The notes under the pieces: model-generated
The model's input: the letters and a program-made list of their open reading frames with translations, nothing else
Database searches by the model: none
What the model was told of the DNA's origin: nothing
Source: Campylobacterota bacterium
Lineage (GTDB): Bacteria; Campylobacterota; Campylobacteria; Campylobacterales; Thiovulaceae
Direction of reading: 5' to 3'
Length of the DNA: 43,532 bases
Assembly (NCBI GenBank): GCA_030152305.1
Contig: JASKOM010000012.1
Location: forward strand, 1 to 43,532
Part shown: piece after piece, positions 24,535 through 31,563 of the stretch
How positions within the stretch are numbered: the first letter of the stretch is position 1
Layout: every line of letters begins with the position of its first letter
Program-made: the position numbers and the translations under genes

Positions 24535-26301
24535 TTGGAATTACTGCATAATTTATTAAGAGTTAGGATTTTAACTAATTCGATTTTGGCTAAAAAATTT
24601 GGCTTTTCGGTGAATGAATTAAAAATTTTTAAATATTTAACAATAAGATATTTAAAAAATGAATCAGCTCCTGAAATTTCTGATTTAATTGAAACTTTGT
24701 TTTCTGTAAAAACTTTTGAATCGAAAATAGAATATTTTGAATTAATTAATAAACTTAGAACCGATGGCTATTTAGATATTGGCATGGGCGGTTCTCATGG
24801 TTTGTTTATGCTTGATCAAATGAGTCAATTTGGTGGCAGATTCAGTAGAAATCAATCAGTCTTAGAAATTATTCATTCGTCTGTAACTCTTTCGAGTAAA
24901 TTTTTAAAACTTCTTGAACAAGGCAATCTTGAACAAGAACTTGATATAAAAAAAGAACCTTATGAAAGTCATTTTGAATATATTGATGATAAATTTCATA
25001 AATTAAAAGCTTTTGCTGATAAAACTATTTCTCTTGAATCGGCAAAAATTAAATGCGATGAGGTCGACAAAGCAATTGAAAATCGAGTTAGTTTAACTCC
25101 AAATATGGACTTTCCACTTAGAACTTTTTTACTTGAGAAAAAATTTAACATCAAAGAAGAAATAATTTTTTTAGCTATTCTTGGTGAAGAATATTCTATT
25201 TTTTCTGGTGAAACAAATTTTAGAACTGTTGAAGGACTTGTTAATTTAATTAGTTTTAAAAGTTATGAACGATTCGAAAATCGATTAATGTTTCACGAAG
25301 ATTCAAGATTTGCTCGTGAAAAAATATTTGAATTTGAAACATCAATTCAAATTAATGGAATGACTCAAAAGCCAACTTCGAATGATGAATTATTTATTTC
25401 TGATGAAATAATTAGAAAAATAGAAGGCGGTTCGATTCATAAACGAAAAAATAGCCTGAAAGATATCGTTGAAAAACATGAAATTTTTGAACTTGTTGAA
25501 CCAAAAAAAGATTTATCAAATGTCGTTTTGCATCGAGACACTCGAGATATTCTTGACAAAATATTAAAACAGCTTGATAAAACAGTTTCGGAGCGATTAT
25601 ATAAATGGGGCATAAAAGATCGTGAAGGTATCGATGCCAGAATTTTATTTCATGGTGTTCCGGGGACTGGAAAAACTTTGACGGCTTCAGCACTTGCAAA
25701 AAGTTTAAATCGAGATTTATTGCATTTTGATTGTTCGAAAATTTTATCGATGTATGTCGGTGAAAGTGAAAAAAATGTCCGAAATATTTTTGATACTTAT
25801 AAAAAAATCGTCGAAGAAAGTGGAACTGAACCAATTTTGTTATTAAACGAAGCTGATCAATTTTTAACAAGTCGTTCAACTGATACAGCAAGTTCTATTA
25901 GTCAAATGTATAATCAAATGCAAAATATATTTTTAGAACAAATAGAACAATTTAAAGGTATTTTAGTTGCTACAACGAATTTGTTAGAAAATTTAGATAA
26001 AGCTTTTTCGCGAAGATTTAATTATAAAGTCGAGTTTAAATTGCCAAATCGAGATGAACGAAAACAGATTTGGGAGCAACATTTACCAAAAAGTGCAAAT
26101 TATTCAGCTAATTTTTCAGTTGATGATTTGGCTGAATATAAATTAACTGGCGGTCAAATCGACCTCATCGTAAAAAATACGGCTTTTGCTGTTGCAATAA
26201 AAGAAGATCCAATATTTTTAATAGAAGATTTTATAATCGAAATAAAACGAGAAAAAAATTCAAGTTTTGAAGGTAATCGAGTTATGGGATTTTTAAAATA
26301 A
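24535..26301 (+). CDS. AAA-family ATPase with N-terminal helical domain
   Basis: 588 residues. The N-terminal 340 residues are helical and not recognised; residues 45-85 could form a winged-helix-like unit. The AAA module spans about 350-560: Walker A HGVPGTGKT, Walker B LLLNEADQF (Asn replaces the usual Asp before EAD), sensor/Arg-finger region FSRRFNYKVEFKLP, and the pore-like motif MYVGESEKN. The start is TTG, the first possible codon after an in-frame stop, with only weak GAAAG before it. It abuts the Fe-S protein gene (1-base gap). An adaptor or chaperone-like role is possible but unproven. Confidence 0.82.
   Translation: MELLHNLLRVRILTNSILAKKFGFSVNELKIFKYLTIRYLKNESAPEISDLIETLFSVKTFESKIEYFELINKLRTDGYLDIGMGGSHGLFMLDQMSQFGGRFSRNQSVLEIIHSSVTLSSKFLKLLEQGNLEQELDIKKEPYESHFEYIDDKFHKLKAFADKTISLESAKIKCDEVDKAIENRVSLTPNMDFPLRTFLLEKKFNIKEEIIFLAILGEEYSIFSGETNFRTVEGLVNLISFKSYERFENRLMFHEDSRFAREKIFEFETSIQINGMTQKPTSNDELFISDEIIRKIEGGSIHKRKNSLKDIVEKHEIFELVEPKKDLSNVVLHRDTRDILDKILKQLDKTVSERLYKWGIKDREGIDARILFHGVPGTGKTLTASALAKSLNRDLLHFDCSKILSMYVGESEKNVRNIFDTYKKIVEESGTEPILLLNEADQFLTSRSTDTASSISQMYNQMQNIFLEQIEQFKGILVATTNLLENLDKAFSRRFNYKVEFKLPNRDERKQIWEQHLPKSANYSANFSVDDLAEYKLTGGQIDLIVKNTAFAVAIKEDPIFLIEDFIIEIKREKNSSFEGNRVMGFLK
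25056..25064 (+). repeat. CGATGAGGT word
   Basis: In the AAA ATPase gene, sense, read Asp-Glu-Val. Confidence 0.9.
26162..26170 (-). repeat. CGATGAGGT word
   Basis: In the AAA ATPase gene, antisense, read Asp-Leu-Ile-Val. Confidence 0.9.
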
Positions 26302-26302
26302 C

Positions 26303-27565
26303 ATGAATATAAACTATACAATATCAAGCGATGCATGTATTCAATGTGCAAAATGTGTTCCGACATGCACGATTCATATTGCAAATCCAGATGAAACAAC
26401 TTCACCACGAGGCTTTATAGCCTTATTAGGTGAATATTATCGTGGAAATCTCGAACTTGATCGAGAAGTTAAATCTATTTTTGAAAGCTGTTTTTTATGC
26501 ACAAACTGTGTCGATGTCTGTCCTAAAAAATTGCCGACTGATAATTTAATCGAAAATGTTCGATATGACATCGTTAAAAAATTTGGTTTGTCGCCACATA
26601 AAAAGATATTTTTCTCGCTATTAAAAAATAGAAATATGATGGACATGTTTTTTAAAGCTGGTTATTTATTTCAAAGTTGTGGCATAAAAATAAAAGAAGA
26701 TATCGCTTCGATGAGGTTGCCAATTATTAAAAAAACAGTTCCCGCTGTTTCTAAAAAATCATTTTTGAATTCATATCCAGAAATGATAAATAACGGTTCA
26801 AATAAAACTGTTGCAATATTTATTGGCTGTTTGGCAAATTATAATTATACAAACATCGGCGATTCATTAATTAGAACTTTGCGACATTTAGATTTTAATA
26901 TTTTTCTGGCAAAAAATCAGCTTTGTTGTGGAGCACCAGCATATTTTACTGGCGATTTTAAAACAGTTGATTATTTATCAAAACATAATATAAGCTATTT
27001 TGAAAGTTTTATCGATAAAGTCGAAGCGATAATTATTCCAGAAGCGACTTGTAGTGCAATGATTCGAGTTGATTATAAACACTATTTTCACGATCAACCT
27101 GAATGGCAAAAACGAGCTGAAAATATTTCGAAAAAAATTTATCTTGCTACTGAATGGCTTTATAAATTCACAGAAATTAATAATATTTTAGAAACTCGAG
27201 AATCTAAAAAAACAGATAAAAATAAAAATATTACTTATCACGATCCATGTCATTCTCGAAAAATGCAAGGTGTTTATGCTGAACCTCGAAAACTGCTTTC
27301 TAAAAATTATAATTTAATCGAAATGGAAAATTCGAATCAATGTTGCGGTTTTGGTGGTGTAACAATTCAAACAGAAAAAAGCGAATTTGCTGAAAAAATT
27401 GGTGATTTAAAAGCTGAAATGATAAATGACACAGGAGCAAATATCGTATCGGCTGAATGTTCGGCTTGTCGTTTTCAAATTACTGATTCATTAGAACGAA
27501 ATAATATAAATACGATTTTTAAAAATCCAATCGAATTAATCGCTGATGCTTTAGACGAGCGATGA
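26303..27565 (+). CDS. GlcF/LutA-like iron-sulfur oxidoreductase subunit (two 4Fe-4S, two CCG domains)
   Basis: 420 residues. Two ferredoxin-type clusters near the N-terminus (CIQCAKCVPTC and CFLCTNCVDVCP) and two CCG domains (CCGAPAYF near 215, and HDPCHSRKMQG with CCGFGGVT near 350), as in glycolate oxidase subunit GlcF or the heterodisulfide-reductase-like family. It passes electrons from a flavin partner to the respiratory chain. No GlcD-like flavoprotein gene is in the window, so the substrate stays open. The stop codon TGA lies inside an exact CGATGAGGT word. Confidence 0.85.
   Translation: MNINYTISSDACIQCAKCVPTCTIHIANPDETTSPRGFIALLGEYYRGNLELDREVKSIFESCFLCTNCVDVCPKKLPTDNLIENVRYDIVKKFGLSPHKKIFFSLLKNRNMMDMFFKAGYLFQSCGIKIKEDIASMRLPIIKKTVPAVSKKSFLNSYPEMINNGSNKTVAIFIGCLANYNYTNIGDSLIRTLRHLDFNIFLAKNQLCCGAPAYFTGDFKTVDYLSKHNISYFESFIDKVEAIIIPEATCSAMIRVDYKHYFHDQPEWQKRAENISKKIYLATEWLYKFTEINNILETRESKKTDKNKNITYHDPCHSRKMQGVYAEPRKLLSKNYNLIEMENSNQCCGFGGVTIQTEKSEFAEKIGDLKAEMINDTGANIVSAECSACRFQITDSLERNNINTIFKNPIELIADALDER
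26709..26717 (+). repeat. CGATGAGGT word
   Basis: In the Fe-S protein gene, sense but shifted frame, read Ser-Met-Arg-Leu with an unusual AGG arginine codon. Confidence 0.9.
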
Positions 27566-27568
27566 GGT
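27560..27568 (+). repeat. CGATGAGGT word
   Basis: Overlaps the TGA stop codon of the Fe-S protein gene. Confidence 0.9.
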
Positions 27569-27577
27569 CTAAAAATA

Positions 27578-27937
27578 ATGAACGAAAATAAAAAACTGCC
27601 AACATTGGAAGAGCTAAAAGGCAAATATCAACCTGAAGAATTGAAATATTTAACCGACGAAGATATTTTAAAAATCTTCGAAGGTGTTGAAACAGTTTGG
27701 GATTATAATCCAACACAAATAGAGTTAGGTGGATTAACCCTTGATCGATATCGCAATAAAGTTGAGTATTTTAAAAGAAAAGGCAATTATTCAGACTTGT
27801 TTTTTGCAGATATGTTTGGATTATTTTTCATAAGAGGGGAAGTAGGTAAGGCTGAAAAATATTTCAACCTTATTGAAGATAATGAAACAAAAGAAGATGC
27901 AAATATTAGAAGATTACCTTTTGATTTGGTTAGATAG
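27578..27937 (+). CDS. Tandem-array protein, copy 1 (unknown function)
   Basis: 119 residues. Soluble, acidic, helical. The N-terminal 45 residues (KKLPTLEELKGKYQPEELK... to YNPTQIE) are almost identical in all four copies. The C-terminal half carries ELGGLTLDRYRNKVEYFKR, shared with copy 2, then a copy-specific end. It follows the Fe-S gene by 12 bases. No family recognised; not a transposase, toxin or known immunity protein by eye. Confidence 0.75.
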   Translation: MNENKKLPTLEELKGKYQPEELKYLTDEDILKIFEGVETVWDYNPTQIELGGLTLDRYRNKVEYFKRKGNYSDLFFADMFGLFFIRGEVGKAEKYFNLIEDNETKEDANIRRLPFDLVR

Positions 27938-27948
27938 CGATTTTAAAT

Positions 27949-28311
27949 ATGCTAAGTGAAAATAAAAAATTGCCTACATTAGAAGAGCTAAAAGGCAAAT
28001 ATCAACCCGAAGAATTGAAAGATTTAACCGACGAAGATATTTTAAAAATCTTCGAAGGTGTTGAAACTGTCTGGGATTATAATCCAACACAAATAGAGTT
28101 AGGTGGATTAACCCTTGATCGATATCGCAATAAAGTTGAGTATTTTAAAAGATATGGAATCGACGATGATACTTTTGCGGGGGATTTATTCTCTTTATTT
28201 TTGTTGAGAGGAAATGAAAATAAAGCCGAATATTACTTTAACCTTATTGAAGATAAAGAATATAAAGAAATATTGGAAATCAAAAAGTTACCTTTTGATT
28301 TGGTTAGATAG
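27949..28311 (+). CDS. Tandem-array protein, copy 2 (unknown function)
   Basis: 120 residues, beginning MLSENKKLPTLEEL. Shares the constant N-terminus with all copies and the ELGGLTLDRY segment with copy 1. Its end (residues 72-120) is its own, though the motif GDLFSLFLLRG..NKAEYYFNLIED parallels copy 1. The spacer before it has no Shine-Dalgarno sequence; the stop of copy 1 is 11 bases upstream, so translational coupling is likely. Confidence 0.75.
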   Translation: MLSENKKLPTLEELKGKYQPEELKDLTDEDILKIFEGVETVWDYNPTQIELGGLTLDRYRNKVEYFKRYGIDDDTFAGDLFSLFLLRGNENKAEYYFNLIEDKEYKEILEIKKLPFDLVR

Positions 28312-28322
28312 CGATTTTAAAT

Positions 28323-28685
28323 ATGCTAAGTGAAAATAAAAAATTGCCTACATTAGAAGAGCTAAAAGGCAAATATCAACCCGAAGAATTGAAAGATTTA
28401 ACCGACGAAGATATTTTAAAAATCTTCGAAGGTGTTGAAACAGTTTGGGATTACAATCCAACACAAATAGAGAAAGAGGAAATTCCAATAGATCAATATC
28501 GCAATAAAGTTGAGTATTTTAAGGAAGGTTATTTTTGTGATAGTTTTAATGCTGATTTGTTTTCACTATTTCTCCTTAGAGGCGAAGAGAAACAGGTTGA
28601 TAAATATCAAAATATAATTCAAAATGATAGTTTTAAGGAAGAATTAGTAATGAGACGAAGCTTTGTTTTCGATCTGATTAGATAG
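28323..28685 (+). CDS. Tandem-array protein, copy 3 (unknown function)
   Basis: 120 residues. Same start as copy 2 but its second half is the other variant (EKEEIPIDQYRNKVEYFKEGYF... to RRSFVFDLIR), nearly identical to copy 4. It therefore joins a copy-2-like front to a copy-4-like back, which points to recombination or gene conversion within the array. Confidence 0.75.
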   Translation: MLSENKKLPTLEELKGKYQPEELKDLTDEDILKIFEGVETVWDYNPTQIEKEEIPIDQYRNKVEYFKEGYFCDSFNADLFSLFLLRGEEKQVDKYQNIIQNDSFKEELVMRRSFVFDLIR

Positions 28686-28694
28686 CGATTTTAA

Positions 28695-29054
28695 ATGAAC
28701 GAAAATAAAAAACTGCCTACATTAGAAGAGCTTAAAGGCAAATATCAACCTGAAGAGTTGAAAGATTTAACCGACGAAGATATTTTAAAAATCTTCGAAG
28801 GTGTTGAAACAGTTTGGGATTACAATCCAACACAAATAGAGAAAGAGGAAATTCCAATAGATCGATATCGCAATAAAGTTGAGTATTTTAAGGAAGGTTA
28901 TTTTTGTGATAGTTTTAATGCTGATTTGTTTTCACTGTTTCTCCTTAGAGGCGAAGAGAAACAGGTTGATAAATATCAAAATATAATTCAAAATGATAGT
29001 TTTAAGGAAGAATTAGTAATGAGACGAAGCTTTGTTTTCGATCTCGTTCCTTAG
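28695..29054 (+). CDS. Tandem-array protein, copy 4 (unknown function)
   Basis: 119 residues. Its front (MNENKKLPT) matches copy 1 and its back matches copy 3 apart from Q/R at the DRYRNK site and the last residues (FDLVP). Last unit of the array; the following sulP gene has its own promoter-like box. Confidence 0.75.
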   Translation: MNENKKLPTLEELKGKYQPEELKDLTDEDILKIFEGVETVWDYNPTQIEKEEIPIDRYRNKVEYFKEGYFCDSFNADLFSLFLLRGEEKQVDKYQNIIQNDSFKEELVMRRSFVFDLVP

Positions 29055-29127
29055 ATTATTAATTAATTTTTCATTATTAAATCCTTTAAAATATCGGGTT
29101 TAGCGAATTATTCATAATTTCATGATA

Positions 29128-29133
29128 TATAAT
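29128..29133 (+). promoter_or_regulatory. Candidate -10 box for sulP
   Basis: TATAAT lies 35 bases upstream of the TTG start of sulP, after the end of the tandem array. AAAGGAG at 29151-29157 is the ribosome site that fixes the TTG start. Confidence 0.45.
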
Positions 29134-29162
29134 TCCAACCCAAAATTTTTAAAGGAGTCGAT

Positions 29163-30869
29163 TTGTCTTTTTTTTATAAAACGATTATTAATAATTTTTT
29201 ATATAGTCGTTACTCACCTGAACTTTTTACAGTTTTAAAAAATAATTATTCATTTAGAAATTTTTTAACTGATTTATTATCTGGTTTAACTGTTGCAATT
29301 GTTGCTTTGCCTCTTGCGATGGCAATTGCGATTGCTTCAGATTTACCACCAGAACGAGGACTTTTTACGGCAATTGTTGCTGGATTTTTAATATCGTTTT
29401 TGGGTGGAAGTCGATATCAAATCGGAGGACCAACCGCCGCTTTTATCGTTACAGTTGCAACTGTTGCCATGAAACATGGTTACGAAGGTCTCGTTATTGC
29501 AACTATTCTTGCAGGAATTATTTTAATAATTCTCGGTTTTTTACGAGCTGGTGAATTAATTAAATTTATTCCGTATCCAGTTATAACTGGTTTTACTTCT
29601 GGAATTGCTTTTTTAATATTTTTCACACAAATTAAAGATTTCTTAGGTTTAAATATCGTTGGACACATGCCAATTGACTTTTTAGACAAAGTTATATTTT
29701 ATTCGAAATATTTTTATACTTTTAATCAATGGGCTATATTTATTGGTTTAATTTCGTTAATTATTATGCTTGTTGTTCCGAAAATTATGCCAAAAATTCC
29801 CGCTCCTATGATTGCCGTTATCGTTGGCGGGGTTATCGCAACATATTTTAATATTCCAATTGAAACAATCGAAAGCAAATTTGGAACGATTCCAAATTCG
29901 TTACCACCTTTTTCGTTGCCTGAAATTACATTTTTTAAAATTCGAGAACTTTTACCTGATGCTATTACGATTGCAATTTTGGCGGGAATCGAATCTTTAT
30001 TAAGTGTCGTTGTTGCCGACGGAATGACTGGCGGTCGTCATAAAGCAAATGCTGAATTAATTGCTCAAGGTTCAGCGAATATTTTCTCGGCATTTTTTGG
30101 TGGAATTCCCGCAACTGGTGCAATTGCTCGAACGGCTACAAATATTCGAAGTGGTGCAAAAAGTCCAATTTCTGGAATAATGCATTCGATTTGGCTTTTA
30201 ATTTTTATGATGCTTCTCTCTCCAATTATTATAAAAATACCGTTAGCTACACTTTCAGCTATTTTAATGGTTGTTGCTTGGAATATGTCCGAAATAAAAC
30301 ATGTTAAAAAAATCATGAAAGCTCCTCGAAGTGATCGAATTGTTTTATTCGTAACTATGATTTTGACAATTACGGTTGATTTAAACTTTGCAGTTCAAAC
30401 AGGAATTTCATTGGCACTTTTATTATTTGTTCGATCAACAATTGTCGCAACAGATATTCGTGGATATGATCCAATGTCGATTTTACCCGAAGGATTTGAC
30501 GATCCAGATGCAATTTCTAAAAAAATAGTTCATGATCATGTTGAAGTTTATGAAATAACTGGACCTTTGTTTTTTGGTGTTGTTGATAAATTACAAGATA
30601 CTTTGCAATTATTAGAACCAAAACCAAAAGTATTTATTTTGCGAATGCGATATGTAACTTTGATAGATTCAGCAGGAATTCATGCACTCGAAGAAGTTCA
30701 TAAAAGATGTCAAAATGAAAATATCAAATTAATTTTATCAGGTGTTTCGCAACCGTTATTTAAGACTTTAAATAAAAGTGGTGTTATTGATTTAATCGGT
30801 AGAAATTATGTTTTTGATCATATCGATAAAGCTATCGAACGAGCAAATTTTGAATTAAATAAGGAATAA
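29163..30869 (+). CDS. SulP-family anion transporter with STAS domain
   Basis: 568 residues. About 12 hydrophobic segments from residue 33 to 430, with the SulP signature region (LTVAIVALPLAMAIAIASDLPPERGLF and QIGGPTAAFIV), then a cytoplasmic STAS domain (about 455-560, MRYVTLIDSAGIHALEE). It probably imports sulfate or bicarbonate. In a sulfur- or CO2-fixing organism either is plausible and the sequence does not decide it. TTG start with AAAGGAG 5 bases before it. Confidence 0.92.
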   Translation: MSFFYKTIINNFLYSRYSPELFTVLKNNYSFRNFLTDLLSGLTVAIVALPLAMAIAIASDLPPERGLFTAIVAGFLISFLGGSRYQIGGPTAAFIVTVATVAMKHGYEGLVIATILAGIILIILGFLRAGELIKFIPYPVITGFTSGIAFLIFFTQIKDFLGLNIVGHMPIDFLDKVIFYSKYFYTFNQWAIFIGLISLIIMLVVPKIMPKIPAPMIAVIVGGVIATYFNIPIETIESKFGTIPNSLPPFSLPEITFFKIRELLPDAITIAILAGIESLLSVVVADGMTGGRHKANAELIAQGSANIFSAFFGGIPATGAIARTATNIRSGAKSPISGIMHSIWLLIFMMLLSPIIIKIPLATLSAILMVVAWNMSEIKHVKKIMKAPRSDRIVLFVTMILTITVDLNFAVQTGISLALLLFVRSTIVATDIRGYDPMSILPEGFDDPDAISKKIVHDHVEVYEITGPLFFGVVDKLQDTLQLLEPKPKVFILRMRYVTLIDSAGIHALEEVHKRCQNENIKLILSGVSQPLFKTLNKSGVIDLIGRNYVFDHIDKAIERANFELNKE

Positions 30870-30873
30870 AAAT

Positions 30874-31482
30874 ATGATTACAAATATATCAAGTGGCAAA
30901 ATAAAAGAATATAAAAAATCTAATGGCGACATATTTAATAGTGGCTATTTAAAAAATATAAATTATGAAACTGTTTTTATTAACGAAAACGGAATCGAAA
31001 ATGATCAACAAGCTGATCGTCGTTGGCACGGTGGAATTGATAAAGCTGTTTTATTTTTTGCGAATAAACATGTCGATAAATTCGACAAATTATTATTTGG
31101 AGCAAATATTTTTATTGATAATTTATCTGAACATGATGTTATGATTGGTGATATTTATCAAATTGGCTCAACCCAAATAGAAATTTCTCAACCTCGTCAG
31201 CCATGTTGGAAAGTCGCTTTTTTTGGCGGAAACGATGTTTTGAAATATCTTGTTTCAAGTGGATATTCAGGTTTTTATGCACGAATTATTAAATCTGGAG
31301 AAATAAAAATAAACGATGAGGTTAAATTAATTAGTCGTGTTTCTGATTTGTCGAATTTTGAAGCAACTCAACTTTTGCGAGGTGATAATTTAAAAATATC
31401 ACGAATGAAAGAAGTTATGAATATTTCAGCTCTTGCTGATAGTTATAAAATAGATTTACAAAAAGTAATCGATAAAAATTAA
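30874..31482 (+). CDS. MOSC-domain protein (YiiM-like)
   Basis: 202 residues. MOSC core with RRWHGGIDKAV near 48 and the conserved cysteine in SQPRQPCWKVA near 110, the presumed molybdenum-cofactor sulfur carrier site. YiiM-type proteins reduce N-hydroxylated compounds; that role is inferred. It begins 4 bases after sulP. Confidence 0.9.
   Translation: MITNISSGKIKEYKKSNGDIFNSGYLKNINYETVFINENGIENDQQADRRWHGGIDKAVLFFANKHVDKFDKLLFGANIFIDNLSEHDVMIGDIYQIGSTQIEISQPRQPCWKVAFFGGNDVLKYLVSSGYSGFYARIIKSGEIKINDEVKLISRVSDLSNFEATQLLRGDNLKISRMKEVMNISALADSYKIDLQKVIDKN
31314..31322 (+). repeat. CGATGAGGT word
   Basis: In the MOSC gene, sense, read Asp-Glu-Val. Confidence 0.9.
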
Positions 31483-31485
31483 ATC

Positions 31486-31499
31486 CCCGCTTTTGCGGG
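31486..31499. terminator. GC-rich hairpin between the MOSC gene and tnpB
   Basis: CCCGC (31486-31490) pairs with GCGGG (31495-31499) with a TTTT loop, 3 bases after the MOSC stop. It lacks a good T-run. It may be a terminator or the subterminal hairpin of the left end of the tnpB element, as in IS200/IS605. Confidence 0.5.
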
Positions 31500-31521
31500 T
31501 TACATACAAGTAGCGGATACA

Positions 31522-31551
31522 CTACAATAACCTACAAATAACTACAAAGGA
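31522..31551 (+). repeat. Three tandem 10-base direct repeats before tnpB
   Basis: CTACAATAAC, CTACAAATAA and CTACAAAGGA follow one another without gaps; the last one contains the tnpB ribosome site. Spacing is one helical turn, as for protein-binding iterons. Confidence 0.6.
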
Positions 31552-31563
31552 GCACAGAATTGT

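Larger units (their letters stand above)
27578..29054 (+). repeat. Four-copy tandem gene array, unit about 372 bases
   Basis: Unit starts at 27578, 27949, 28323 and 28695 are spaced 371, 374 and 372 bases apart. The spacers (GCGATTTTAAAT and neighbours) are repeated too, so whole units were duplicated. Two types of C-terminal half occur (copies 1-2 and 3-4). Confidence 0.95.

Noticed and set aside
5412..25891. Long reading frames opposite cheA, flhF, the AAA ATPase gene and other genes
   Set aside because: They lie antisense or out of frame within well-supported genes, have no ribosome sites and show no protein family features.
27578..29054. CRISPR array
   Set aside because: The repeat unit is about 372 bases and each contains an intact open reading frame; it is a gene duplication array.
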